The position numbers and the translations under genes were made by a program. Below are positions 29,656 to 41,691 of a DNA stretch of 64,000 bases, piece by piece. The DNA lies in assembly GCA_035485575.1 (NCBI GenBank), contig DATHNW010000019.1:106619-170618 (forward strand). Direction: 5' to 3'. This DNA is from DASRHD01 sp035485575 (GTDB lineage: Bacteria; Verrucomicrobiota; Verrucomicrobiia; Opitutales; Opitutaceae). The stretch's first letter is position 1, and every line of letters begins with the position of its first letter. The notes under the pieces are model-generated. The model had not been told where the DNA came from, did no database searches, and saw nothing but the letters and a program-made list of their open reading frames with translations.

Positions 29656-32600
29656 ATGAAATTTTGCCCCCCAGTTTTTAAAGCCCTGCTGCTTCTTGGC
29701 GGCATTCTCACCCTGCCCGCCGCCGCCGCCCAGTTGACCCTGTCCACCGGATGGTCGCTGCAGTCGTCGACCAAGGCCACCCAGACGGGCAGCGCCATTT
29801 CGACCGCCGGGTTCCAAGCCACCGGATGGTACCCGATCACCATGCCCGCCACCGTGATCGCCGGGTTGCTGCAGAACAACGTCTACGCCGATCCTTTTTA
29901 CTCGAAAAATCTGTCGCTCATAAATCCTGCCGACTTCACGCCGGCCTGGTGGTATCGGACGGAGTTCACCCTTCCCTCCAGCGAAAATGGCAAGCGGGTC
30001 TGGCTCAAGCTGGAGGGCCTCAACTATCGGGCCAACGTGTGGTTCAACGGCACCCAGCTCTCGACCACGACCAGCACGGTCGGCCCTTTCCGCTCCTTCG
30101 AATTTGATGTCACCTCCCTCGTAAATTACCCGGGAAGCAACGCCCTGGCCGTGCAGATTTCCCCGCCCGTCAATTACAGCAGCGACCTGACCGTTTATTT
30201 CGTCGATTGGAGCCCGACGCCTCCCGACAAGAACATGGGCATCCTCAACGACGTCGTCGTCTCGACCAGCGGTTCGGCGAACATCCGCCACCCGCTCGTC
30301 AGCACCAAATTCGACCTGCCTTCATTGTCTGTCGCGCACCTCACCGTGGCGGCGGAGGTGACAAACGGCTCGGGTGCCTCCGTCTCGGGCACCGTCGACG
30401 GCACGATTGGCGCCATCAGCTTTTCCCAGCCCATCACGCTCGCCGCGCACCAGACCCTGCGCGTGACGTTCACCCCCGCGGCCTATCCGCAATTGAACGT
30501 AAGCAATCCGTCCATCTGGTGGCCGTGGGAATATGGCACGCCGAATCTCAATACGCTGAACCTCAGCGTCAGCCTGGGCGGCCAGCTCAGCGACAGCCTG
30601 ACGACCCAATTCGGCATCCGGCAGGTCACTTCGGCCCTCAACTCCGGCGGCAGCCGCGTTTTCTCCATCAACGGCAAACCCATTCTCATTCGCGGCGCCG
30701 CGTGGTCGCCCGACATGTTTCAGCGCCGCAGCCCCGCCCGGCAGGAAGCCGAGGTCCGCTATGCCCGCGACCTGAATTTCAACACCCTCCGGTTTGAGGG
30801 CAAGTTCGAGGACGAAAACCTGTTCCAGCTGACCGACAAATACGGCCTCCTCGTGATGATCGGCTGGTGCTGCTGCGACGCCTGGCAGAACAGCAGCAGC
30901 TGGAATGCCGAGCAGACCACCGTGGGGACTGATTCCCTGCGCAATCAAATGTACCGCCTGCGCATCCATCCCAGCATGCTCGTCTGGCTGAACGGCAGCG
31001 ACGAGACCGCGGCATCTTCCGTCGAGCAAAGTTACGTCAGTATGGAAGCCGACCTCCAATGGCCCAATCCCACCATCGCGTGCGCAGCGGACCGTTCGAC
31101 CACCCCGGAAGGCCCGACCGGCGTGAAAATGAATGGCCCTTACGACTATGAGCCGCCCACTTACTGGGAGACGGACACCAATAAAGTCGGTGGTGGCGCC
31201 TGGAATTTTTCGACCGAAATCAGCCCGGGAGCCGATGTTCCTCCGATCGAAAGCCTGCAGCAGTTCATTCCCGCGGCTGATCTCTGGCCCATTGGCTCCT
31301 ACTGGACCTTCCACTGCGGCCAGGACGTCTTCGGCAACCTCGACGTTTTCACCAATGCGATGACGAAGCGCTACGGCGCCGCCAGTTCCGCCGCCGACTA
31401 CGCCGCCAAAGCGCAGATTTCCACCTACGAATCCCACCGCGCCATGTTCGAGGCCTACGGCCGGCACAAGTACACTTCAACCGGTGTGATCCAATGGATG
31501 ATGAACAACGCCTGGCCGGGCATGTTCTGGCACGTATACGACTACTACCTGCGCCCTGGCGGCACGTATTTCGGCGTCAAGAGCGCCCTCGAACCCCTCC
31601 ACATTCAATACTCGTACGTCAACCAAACCATCACCGTCCTCAATTCCACCCTGCAAGCCTACGGCAACCTGACGGCCAGCATGCAGGTCTACAATCTGGA
31701 CGGCACGCAGAAATACACTCACTCGATGGCCGTCAGTTCCGTCGGTCCCGACAGCACCAATGACATCTTCACGCTGCCGAGCATCTCCGGCCTGACCGCC
31801 ACCTACTTCCTCCGGCTGACCCTCACCGATGCCAGCAGCAATATCGTCAGCATCAATACCTATTGGCTCTCCACAACGGCAGACGTGGTGAACTGGAGCA
31901 CCTATGGCAACCCGTGGCAATATACGCCACAGTCAGCTTATGCCAATCTGACCGCCTTGTCGACCATGCCGGCCGCGAGCATCACCTACAGCCAGCAAAC
32001 CGCCGATTCCGGCACCCAGCGCACTCAAACCGTGACGCTGACGAACACAGGCTCGACCATCGCCTTCTTCGTTCGCCTGAAGATCAACCAGAGCACGACC
32101 GGGAACGAAGTTTTGCCGATCCTCTGGCAGGACAACTACGTCACCTTGCTGCCGGGCGAAAGCCGGCAGATCACCGCGACTTACTTTATTTCCGATCTTG
32201 GCGGCGCTTCACCCGTTTTGCAGATCGTGCCTTATCTTTCGAATGTCACCGTCACTCCCGCCGGTGGTGGCAGCACAGCCGCGACGCCGACCTTCAATCC
32301 CGTCGCCGGCACCTATTCCACCACGCAAAACGTGACGATCAGCACCACGACCAGCGGCGCCTCCATCCGTTACACGACCGACAGCAGCACACCGAGCGAG
32401 ACCGCCGGCACGCTCTACTCCGGACCGGTTAGCATCAGTGCGACAACGACCCTCAAAGCCATTGGCTACGAGACCGGTTTCACCGACAGCGCCGTGGCCA
32501 GCGGAACTTACACCATCACGACTCCGCCCCCGCCGCAGGTCGCCACCCCCGTCTTCAGCCCGGCCGCGGGAACGTACTCCACTACGCAATCGGTAACGAT

Positions 32601-33204
32601 CAGCACGACGACCAGCGGCGCGACCCTCCGCTACACGACGGACGGTAGCACACCTTCTGAAACGGCCGGCACGATCTATTCCGGCCCGGTCAGCATCAGC
32701 AGCACGACGACCCTCAAGGCCATCGGCTATGAAACCGGTTTCACCGACAGCGTCGTGACCAGCGGCATCTACACGATCTCCGTCGGCCCTCCGCCCACGG
32801 TGAGCTTCGAGGCCGAGAGCCTTTCCCCGGTCGGCACCGGCGCCACGGTCAGCATCAGCAACGATGCCAACGCCAGCGGCGGCGTGGTTGAGTTCCTCAA
32901 CTCCACCGCGGCCGGCCAGACCATGACGCTCACCACTCCGAGCATCACGGGTGGCACCTATCAGGTTCAAATGCGCTACAAGCCCAACACCTCCCGCGGA
33001 CAGCTCACGGTGAAAATCGATGGCACCCAGGTCGGCGGCACGCTCGATGAGTATTCGACCAGCCAGACCTACGTCACCTCCACCCTCGGTAATACGACTC
33101 TCGCCACCGGCACGCACACCATCGTGCTCACCGTCACCGGCAAGAACGCCTCCGCCACCCAGTTCTATCTCACCGCCGACAAGTTCACCTTCATCGGTCA
33201 ATAA
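29656..33204 (+). CDS. Secreted GH2 exo-beta-D-glucosaminidase (CsxA-like) with chitobiase-C-like repeats and CBM
   Basis: 1182 residues from ATG 29656. Signal peptide to about 25. The GH2 fold is complete: galactose-binding-like domain (WWYRTEFTLPS, VWFNGTQL), Ig-like domain, TIM barrel (GKPILIRGAAWSPDMF, DLNFNTLRFEGKFED). At the acid/base site it has NGSDE with Ser448-Asp449 where other GH2 enzymes have Asn-Glu, as in CsxA-type exo-glucosaminidases. Glu521 (FSTEISPGADVP) is the likely nucleophile; the 72-residue spacing equals that known for CsxA Asp469/Glu541. Two chitobiase-C-like modules and a CBM6/35-like module end the protein. It should release glucosamine from chitosan oligomers. No clear Shine-Dalgarno. 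Confidence 0.9.
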   Translation: MKFCPPVFKALLLLGGILTLPAAAAQLTLSTGWSLQSSTKATQTGSAISTAGFQATGWYPITMPATVIAGLLQNNVYADPFYSKNLSLINPADFTPAWWYRTEFTLPSSENGKRVWLKLEGLNYRANVWFNGTQLSTTTSTVGPFRSFEFDVTSLVNYPGSNALAVQISPPVNYSSDLTVYFVDWSPTPPDKNMGILNDVVVSTSGSANIRHPLVSTKFDLPSLSVAHLTVAAEVTNGSGASVSGTVDGTIGAISFSQPITLAAHQTLRVTFTPAAYPQLNVSNPSIWWPWEYGTPNLNTLNLSVSLGGQLSDSLTTQFGIRQVTSALNSGGSRVFSINGKPILIRGAAWSPDMFQRRSPARQEAEVRYARDLNFNTLRFEGKFEDENLFQLTDKYGLLVMIGWCCCDAWQNSSSWNAEQTTVGTDSLRNQMYRLRIHPSMLVWLNGSDETAASSVEQSYVSMEADLQWPNPTIACAADRSTTPEGPTGVKMNGPYDYEPPTYWETDTNKVGGGAWNFSTEISPGADVPPIESLQQFIPAADLWPIGSYWTFHCGQDVFGNLDVFTNAMTKRYGAASSAADYAAKAQISTYESHRAMFEAYGRHKYTSTGVIQWMMNNAWPGMFWHVYDYYLRPGGTYFGVKSALEPLHIQYSYVNQTITVLNSTLQAYGNLTASMQVYNLDGTQKYTHSMAVSSVGPDSTNDIFTLPSISGLTATYFLRLTLTDASSNIVSINTYWLSTTADVVNWSTYGNPWQYTPQSAYANLTALSTMPAASITYSQQTADSGTQRTQTVTLTNTGSTIAFFVRLKINQSTTGNEVLPILWQDNYVTLLPGESRQITATYFISDLGGASPVLQIVPYLSNVTVTPAGGGSTAATPTFNPVAGTYSTTQNVTISTTTSGASIRYTTDSSTPSETAGTLYSGPVSISATTTLKAIGYETGFTDSAVASGTYTITTPPPPQVATPVFSPAAGTYSTTQSVTISTTTSGATLRYTTDGSTPSETAGTIYSGPVSISSTTTLKAIGYETGFTDSVVTSGIYTISVGPPPTVSFEAESLSPVGTGATVSISNDANASGGVVEFLNSTAAGQTMTLTTPSITGGTYQVQMRYKPNTSRGQLTVKIDGTQVGGTLDEYSTSQTYVTSTLGNTTLATGTHTIVLTVTGKNASATQFYLTADKFTFIGQ
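32801..33201 (+). repeat. CBM6/35-like module, copy in GH2 gene
   Basis: C-terminal module of the glucosaminidase, sharing long exact DNA blocks with 25309-25707 though the two genes are about 7 kb apart. Confidence 0.8.
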
Positions 33205-33218
33205 CCATCACGAAGCCA

Positions 33219-33247
33219 GCGCGCGGGGACCATCGTTCTCCGCGCGC
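33219..33247. terminator. GC-rich hairpin between convergent genes
   Basis: GCGCGCGGGGA (33219-33229) pairs with TCTCCGCGCGC (33237-33247) with one G-T pair. It lies between the convergent GH2 and inositol-phosphatase genes but lacks a T-tract. Confidence 0.4.
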
Positions 33248-33261
33248 CGGGCGGAAACCAC

Positions 33262-34059
33262 TTATTGTTTCATCAGCTCGCGCAGACGCGCGCACATCGG
33301 AGGGCTGCCCGCAAAATAATGAATGCGGGGCATCTTCAAGTCGAACTGCCGTAGCGGCAGCTGCTCGCCATTGAGGAAATGCACTTCGCCGCCCGCCCCC
33401 AGGCAGAGCGGGATGGCCGCCGCCAGATCCCAGATTTTCACATTGTAGTCCAGCGCACCGTCGATCAGCCCCACCGCCACATAGGCCAGATGCAGGGTCG
33501 CGCTGCCCAGTCCGCGGATTTTGAAATTGGTCAGAATCGGCTGAAGCTGCGCCACGAGTGATTTGTCCGACGGGCTGTGAAATCCGACGAGGCTTTCCTT
33601 GTTCAGCGGTTCGGTCTTCACCTGCGCCAGCCGATCGCCGTCATGCACGCCAAATCCCGGCCCGCCGTGGATGAGGGTGCGCCGCGCAAGGTCATAAACC
33701 ACGCCGTAAACCGGCTCGCCGTTTTCAAACAGCGCCAGCGCGATGGCGCATTGCGGGATGCCCAGCGCGTAGTTGTTGGTGCCATCGATGGGATCGAGCA
33801 TCCAGGCAAACCTCGCCGTGACCGGAATGGGCGCCGGCGTTTCCGCCAGCTCCTCGCTGAAAAACTGGTCGCCGGGAAATTGCGCGCCAAGCTCGCGAAA
33901 GATATTTTCCGAGATGGCGATGTCCACCGCCGTGACGCGCGTGCCGTCGCTTTTCCAATGGCTTTCGGCACGGCCAAATTCGCGATGCAGCAAGCCGGTT
34001 TGCGCGAGCACAGCGCGTTGGGCGGCCTCGATGCGGGCAGGAAGTTCGGGTGAAGGCAT
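33262..34059 (-). CDS. Inositol-monophosphatase-family phosphatase
   Basis: 265 residues from ATG 34057-34059. A Mg-dependent sugar or nucleotide phosphate phosphatase of the IMPase/FBPase fold: SDGTRVTAVDIAISENI, EEL metal Glu, DPIDGTNNYALG, and the C-terminal KIWDLAAAIPLC (WDxAA motif). Substrate cannot be decided between inositol phosphate, histidinol phosphate and 3'-phosphoadenosine phosphates. Convergent with the GH2 gene. Confidence 0.88.
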   Translation of the reverse strand: MPSPELPARIEAAQRAVLAQTGLLHREFGRAESHWKSDGTRVTAVDIAISENIFRELGAQFPGDQFFSEELAETPAPIPVTARFAWMLDPIDGTNNYALGIPQCAIALALFENGEPVYGVVYDLARRTLIHGGPGFGVHDGDRLAQVKTEPLNKESLVGFHSPSDKSLVAQLQPILTNFKIRGLGSATLHLAYVAVGLIDGALDYNVKIWDLAAAIPLCLGAGGEVHFLNGEQLPLRQFDLKMPRIHYFAGSPPMCARLRELMKQ

Positions 34060-34131
34060 GAAGCCGCTAATTCGGGTCAATCAACGCCCGCCTACAACTC
34101 AATTAACAAGGATCGGCCAAAAATCGGCGAT

Positions 34132-34695
34132 TCACTCGTAATCGTAAAGCCTCGGATCACGAACCGGCTGGTCGCGACGCGCTCGAAAGCGACGCCGGCC
34201 TTCCCTCGCTTCAGCCGCCGCGCCGGGCGCGGGCGGCTCGTCGCTACCCGGAAGATCATTTTCACCGGCCTCACCACCGCCGAGTTGCTCTTCCAGCGAA
34301 TCCGGATCGGCGCCTTCCTCGAGTTTGCGCACGACCTCCTCCATTTCGCCGTCGATTTTCTCGCCCGTCAATTCCGCCATGCGGCGCATCATGCGGCCCA
34401 TGGCCCGCGGGTCGTTTTCATCGACGTGCGCAAACTCGTTTTCCATCGCGTTCATCGCCGCCTCCATCCGCGGATCCTCCGCCTCGGCGGGCTGCCCGCT
34501 CCCACCTGCGTCCCCGCCAGGCGGCTGCTTCCCGCTTTTTCCCGGACTGGTCACGGCGAATTTCGACAGCAGCTTCACCATGGAAAACGCCGGGTTGTCC
34601 GGGCATTTCGGAATGATTTTCCCTTGGGCCAGCGTCTTGGCGTAAAATTGGTAAACCGTGTGGTTCTCCGCACAGTAGAACTCGTAAATCGGCAT
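34132..34695 (-). CDS. FmdB-type zinc-ribbon protein
   Basis: 187 residues from ATG 34693-34695 (MPIYEFYC). The N-terminal 45 residues match the FmdB putative regulatory zinc ribbon in pattern (YEFYCAENHTVYQFYAK, PKCPDNP), with Cys/His in place of the usual CxxC first knuckle. The rest is Asp/Glu/Gly-rich and probably disordered, with a basic tail. dinB ends 12 nt upstream of its start on the same strand. Confidence 0.75.
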   Translation of the reverse strand: MPIYEFYCAENHTVYQFYAKTLAQGKIIPKCPDNPAFSMVKLLSKFAVTSPGKSGKQPPGGDAGGSGQPAEAEDPRMEAAMNAMENEFAHVDENDPRAMGRMMRRMAELTGEKIDGEMEEVVRKLEEGADPDSLEEQLGGGEAGENDLPGSDEPPAPGAAAEAREGRRRFRARRDQPVRDPRLYDYE

Positions 34696-34707
34696 AACGC
34701 ACAACAA

Positions 34708-35889
34708 CTAGTCAACGGGCGGCCGCTTGGCAAGTTGATGCCCCCGCTGCACGAGCGGCGCGCGTCCGCCCCGGTTGAGACGGTCGAGCACGTCGGTCAG
34801 CCGTCGCTGCTTTTCGTCGCGCCCGGCAAACATTTCCAGTTGCGCCGGGCCGTCCTCGACCCCTGACAACCGCACGCTCACCAGCCGCAGCGGCCGGCGC
34901 TTTTTCCATGCAGCCCGCAGCAATGGCGCCACCAGCGGATAAAAGGGCAACTCGAGATCGGTGGCCGATTCAAGGCTGCGGCCATGCGACTCCTGCGAAA
35001 AATCCGGATAACGCACTTTCACCGTGATCGTGCGCACGCGTTTTCCATCGGCCCGCACCTTGGGCATGAGTTCATCAAGCATGCGCTTCGCGATGCGCTC
35101 GATCTCGGCAAAATCGCCGATGTCTTCCGCAAACGTCTCCTGCTGCGAATAGCTCTTGGCGTCCTCGTCCTCGGTCTCGACCGGCCGGTCATCCTCGCCC
35201 CGCGCGAGGGCGAGCATCTCCCGCCAGCCGTCACCCAAAGCCGCCTTCAGCTCCGTCTCGCTGCGGGCCAGCAAATCGCTCACCAGCACCAGGCCGTGCC
35301 GGGCCAGCGCCGCCTGGGTTTTCGGCCCGATCCCCGGAATTTTTCCCAACGAGAGCGGCGCGAGAAACCCCGCCTCTGTTCCCGGCGGCACGACAACAAA
35401 GCCGTTCGGCTTGCGCAGCTTCGAGGCGATCTGCGCCACCAGCTTGTTCGTCGCGATCCCGAATGACACCGGAATTTTCAGCTCGTCCCGGATGCGCTGC
35501 TGCAGACCGCGCACGGCCACCTCGATTTCTTCAACGCACTTCAGTCCGCACGGCCCGAGATCGACGTAACCTTCGTCGATGGAATTGCGCTGCACCAGCG
35601 GCGTGAGCGTCTCGCACAAATCGAACATCCGGCGCGAAACCTCGCCGTAGAGCCCGGAGGTGTGCGGAATCAAAATCAACTCCGGGCAGACCTTGAGCGC
35701 CCGGGTGGTCGGCATCGGGGTGTAAACGCCGCGCGCCCGCGCCTCGTAACTCGCGGAGGAAATAATGCCGCGCTCGCGTCCGCCCACCGCGCAGATTTTT
35801 CCGCGCAGCGCCGGGTCGCGCGCCTGCTCGCACGACACGAAAAAGGCGTCGGCATCGAGGTGGACGATCGTGGGCAGGCGCACCGGCAT
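34708..35889 (-). CDS. dinB: DNA polymerase IV (Y-family)
   Basis: 393 residues from ATG 35887-35889. It is an error-prone translesion polymerase. Motifs: IVHLDADAFFVSCEQ (first Asp of the active site), SSASYEARARGVYTPM, NSIDEGYVDL (second Asp plus Glu), the HhH region LGKIPGIGPKTQAALARHG, and little-finger domain. The C-terminal QLEMF is a beta-clamp binding motif. The open frame upstream to 36012 has no family similarity, so the internal ATG is preferred. Confidence 0.95.
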   Translation of the reverse strand: MPVRLPTIVHLDADAFFVSCEQARDPALRGKICAVGGRERGIISSASYEARARGVYTPMPTTRALKVCPELILIPHTSGLYGEVSRRMFDLCETLTPLVQRNSIDEGYVDLGPCGLKCVEEIEVAVRGLQQRIRDELKIPVSFGIATNKLVAQIASKLRKPNGFVVVPPGTEAGFLAPLSLGKIPGIGPKTQAALARHGLVLVSDLLARSETELKAALGDGWREMLALARGEDDRPVETEDEDAKSYSQQETFAEDIGDFAEIERIAKRMLDELMPKVRADGKRVRTITVKVRYPDFSQESHGRSLESATDLELPFYPLVAPLLRAAWKKRRPLRLVSVRLSGVEDGPAQLEMFAGRDEKQRRLTDVLDRLNRGGRAPLVQRGHQLAKRPPVD

Positions 35890-36047
35890 GAGCCAAAGCA
35901 CATCCCGGCGTTCATTCGACGCAACTTTATCCCCCGGCGGGCATAAAACGATATAACCATCACCGGGTTTGCCCCGGCCGCCCATCCGTTTCACCCCTGT
36001 CTTGCACCGCACGGCGGATTGCGCGAGTTTTCAACCCATCAAACCCC

Positions 36048-38141
36048 ATGAAACTGCTTCCCTTCATTGCTGCGTCCCTGATTTTTAGCCTCGCTTCGGC
36101 TGCGACCGATTCCGCCCAGCCAGTGATTTCCCGGGAGGACCGCGGCATGCCCGTCGTGGCCGTCACTCGCTCCGGCGCGACCTGGACCATCGCCGGCCGG
36201 CACAACACCGTCACCCTCGACGCCCGGTCGCTCGCGCTGCACGTGCAGGCCGGCCCGGCCGTCTGGGACATGGTTCCATCGGCCGCGACCGACATGCGCG
36301 TGAAAGCGGGCGGCAAGGAGTTTTCCGTGCGCCTCGCCGACGCCGGCACCATCGCCGTCGAGCCCTACGACACCGGCTTCAAGACCGGCGTGAAGCTCAC
36401 TCTCACCAACTGGCTGCAGCCGAACACCACTCCGGCCACCCCGCTCGATCTGACGTTGTATCTCACCATCTGCCTGGAAGGCCATGACGAGGAACTGGTT
36501 TTCGACACGACCGCCGACGAGCGCGGCGCCAGCGTGCACCAGCTCGACTGGCCGACCGCCCTCGACGCGCATGACGTCGACTACACCGTGCTGCCCAACG
36601 GCCGCGGCAACCTGCTCCCGCGCAACTGGCCGAAGGAATATTATCCCATCCGCCACATCACGCCGGAAGGCAAAGTCGACCCCACCGACCACAGCATGCT
36701 GCAAAGCCACGTCATCGAGTCGTGGTCCATGTCCTGGTGGGGTTTTCAAAAGGGCAAATCGACCATGATGGTCATCGTGGAGACACCCGACGACGCGGCC
36801 TACCAGTTTTCCCACCCGGCCGGCGGCCCGACCGTGATCGGCCCGCGCTGGCTCGCGACGCTGGGCAGGTTCGGCTACCTGCGCACGGCCCGCATGTGCT
36901 TTTTCGATGAAGGCAACTACGTGACCCTGGCCAAACGCTACCGCCGTTACGCCATGGACACCGGCCTGTTTGTCTCGCTGCAGGAAAAGATCGCCCGCAC
37001 GCCCATCCTCGCCGACCTGATCGGCACGCCGCAGACGCGCGTCGGCATTCTCCACAACATGAGCCACGACAGCGACCGCTGGAACGCGAAGCCGGACGGC
37101 GGCCCCGACCAGAACACGCATTATTCGCTGGTCACCTTTGACGAACGGGCCAGACAGCTCCGCGATCTCAAGGCGCGCGGCGTGGACCGCACGCTGGTCT
37201 TCGTCTCCGGCTGGGCCAACCTGGGCTACGATCGGCAGCATCCCGATCCCTTGCCGCCCGCCCCGACTGCCGGCGGCTGGGACGGCCTGAAACGCCTGGC
37301 CGATACCTGCCGCGAGCTCGGTTACCCTTTTATTTTCCACGACCAATACCGCGATTATTACGTGGATGCACCGTCCTATGATCCGCAATTTGCCATTCAC
37401 GAGGAGGATGACTCGCTGCCGCCGCGGGCCTTCGCCGGCTCGCGCTTCGGCGACTCGAAGGAGGGACAGATCCCGTTCATGCGCCACTGGGACGGCGGCA
37501 AGCAGACCTATCTCGACTCACGCTTCCAGCCCGGCCATCTGCGCAAGAACTACCAGCTCTTCTTCGACCACGGCATCCATCCGCAGGGCATTTACATCGA
37601 CGTGATCGGCTACGTGCCGCCGGACGAGGATTTCAACCCCGAGCATCCCCTCACCCGCAGCCAGGCCATGCAGGGCCAGATCGCGCTGCTCAACTGGTCG
37701 CGCCAGAACCTGGGCTTTACCGCGACCGAGGCCGGCTCCGACTGGGTGGTGCCTTACGTCGACTGCATCAACCAATCCGGCGGCAACGGCAAGTGCGTGC
37801 CGGTGCCGCTCTACCAATTGGTTTATCACGACGCCATTTTGATTTCCTACGGCTCGAACCGCAGTGACGGCGAGAAAGGCCTGCTGATGGGACTTCTCTG
37901 CGGCGGCGTGCCCGAGCTTCCCGTCATGCACCGGGATAATGACGAAAAAATCCTGAGCCTGATCAGCCGGATGGCCGCGCTGCACAAGCGCGTCGGCCTG
38001 CTCGAAATGACCAACCACGAATTCCTCGACGCCAACCACAAAAAGGAACGCTCGACCTTCGCCGACGGCACGACCGTGACCGTGGACTGGGACGCCGGAT
38101 CAGCCGTCATTTCACCGGATTTGCCGGCAGGAAGGCAGTAG
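36048..38141 (+). CDS. Secreted DUF5696/GH101-like putative glycoside hydrolase
   Basis: 697 residues with a signal peptide (MKLLPFIAASLIFSLASA). An N-terminal beta-sandwich is followed by a probable TIM barrel: LHNMSHDSDRWN, RTLVFVSGWANLGYD, FIFHDQYRDYYVDAP, then QGIYIDVIGYVPP and FTATEAGSDWVVPYVD. Asp in IYIDV and Glu in TEAGSDW are placed as in retaining barrel hydrolases, and the pattern resembles DUF5696/GH101 proteins. Assignment is from motif order only; the sugar is not predictable. It ends PAGRQ just before a low-GC patch. Flanking genes (dinB, uvrA) are unrelated. Confidence 0.6.
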   Translation: MKLLPFIAASLIFSLASAATDSAQPVISREDRGMPVVAVTRSGATWTIAGRHNTVTLDARSLALHVQAGPAVWDMVPSAATDMRVKAGGKEFSVRLADAGTIAVEPYDTGFKTGVKLTLTNWLQPNTTPATPLDLTLYLTICLEGHDEELVFDTTADERGASVHQLDWPTALDAHDVDYTVLPNGRGNLLPRNWPKEYYPIRHITPEGKVDPTDHSMLQSHVIESWSMSWWGFQKGKSTMMVIVETPDDAAYQFSHPAGGPTVIGPRWLATLGRFGYLRTARMCFFDEGNYVTLAKRYRRYAMDTGLFVSLQEKIARTPILADLIGTPQTRVGILHNMSHDSDRWNAKPDGGPDQNTHYSLVTFDERARQLRDLKARGVDRTLVFVSGWANLGYDRQHPDPLPPAPTAGGWDGLKRLADTCRELGYPFIFHDQYRDYYVDAPSYDPQFAIHEEDDSLPPRAFAGSRFGDSKEGQIPFMRHWDGGKQTYLDSRFQPGHLRKNYQLFFDHGIHPQGIYIDVIGYVPPDEDFNPEHPLTRSQAMQGQIALLNWSRQNLGFTATEAGSDWVVPYVDCINQSGGNGKCVPVPLYQLVYHDAILISYGSNRSDGEKGLLMGLLCGGVPELPVMHRDNDEKILSLISRMAALHKRVGLLEMTNHEFLDANHKKERSTFADGTTVTVDWDAGSAVISPDLPAGRQ

Positions 38142-38369
38142 CAGCATAGAAGTGAACTCGACAAGCCAACCGTAGCACGGTGAAGGATAGCGGCAACCAA
38201 TAGCGTGGATCATGCCCATGCCAATATTGAGAAATTAAGCACTTAAACGAGCTTCTCGAAACAGAGGCCGCAGTCTTGGCATGCTTCTTACCATCGAAAC
38301 GCAGCAACACAGGCTACTACCTTTGGTTACTATCCTTTTGCATCCTTCTATATCCGATACCGCGTACCT

Positions 38370-38627
38370 ATGAGTGATCCCGCCCCCAGTTTGCTTCATA
38401 GGTGTTTTTTCATTGAAGAAAAGAAACCTAGGGTGGTCATTCTGTTCGCTGCGACCGCTGTCGGATTGTTGGTTTACTTTTATTTAAGAGGTATCGTGCT
38501 ATCGTCTTACGGGTACTTGGTCGATCTGCTGATAAGGTATGTCGTGTATCTTGGCGTATGCTTCTTCTCATTCTTGATTATAAGTGGCTGCTATAACCTG
38601 ATAAAATTTATCAGACGCGAGAAATGA
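38370..38627 (+). CDS. Small two-helix membrane protein of unknown function
   Basis: 85 residues. Two predicted membrane segments (VVILFAATAVGLLVYFYL and YVVYLGVCFFSFLIISG) joined by a short loop, with a basic C-terminus. Codon use and base content are AT-shifted relative to all neighbours, suggesting a recent arrival. No family recognised and no clear Shine-Dalgarno. Confidence 0.55.
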   Translation: MSDPAPSLLHRCFFIEEKKPRVVILFAATAVGLLVYFYLRGIVLSSYGYLVDLLIRYVVYLGVCFFSFLIISGCYNLIKFIRREK

Positions 38628-38694
38628 TCGAATAGCCTTTCTGCACGCTTCGCCGTTAAGCAACAGCAGCACGGCTCCCGCCTTGAAATAGCCG

Positions 38695-38724
38695 CCTCTC
38701 CGCGCCTTGGCGTCTTTGCGTTAA
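38695..38724 (+). repeat. 30-nt dispersed repeat, copy 1
   Basis: Core CGCGCC..GGCG.CTTTGCGTT; 27 of 30 positions match the copy at 59618-59647. Confidence 0.7.
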
Positions 38725-38754
38725 AATTCCGTCTCCGCTGTTCGATCCTGATCC

Positions 38755-41622
<2,868 letters not shown>

Positions 41623-41691
41623 GGAGGAACACGCAAAGTAGCCACGCCGGCCCGCCCGTCCAGCGCGCACGGCGTTTTCTGCTGGTCAACC

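Larger units (their letters stand above)
38142..38754. other. Low-GC patch with few genes
   Basis: Between the GH101-like gene and uvrA the composition falls well below that of neighbours. It holds one small membrane-protein ORF (38370-38627) and, near uvrA, one copy of a 30-nt repeat (38695-38724). No transposase or terminal repeats were seen. Confidence 0.6.
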
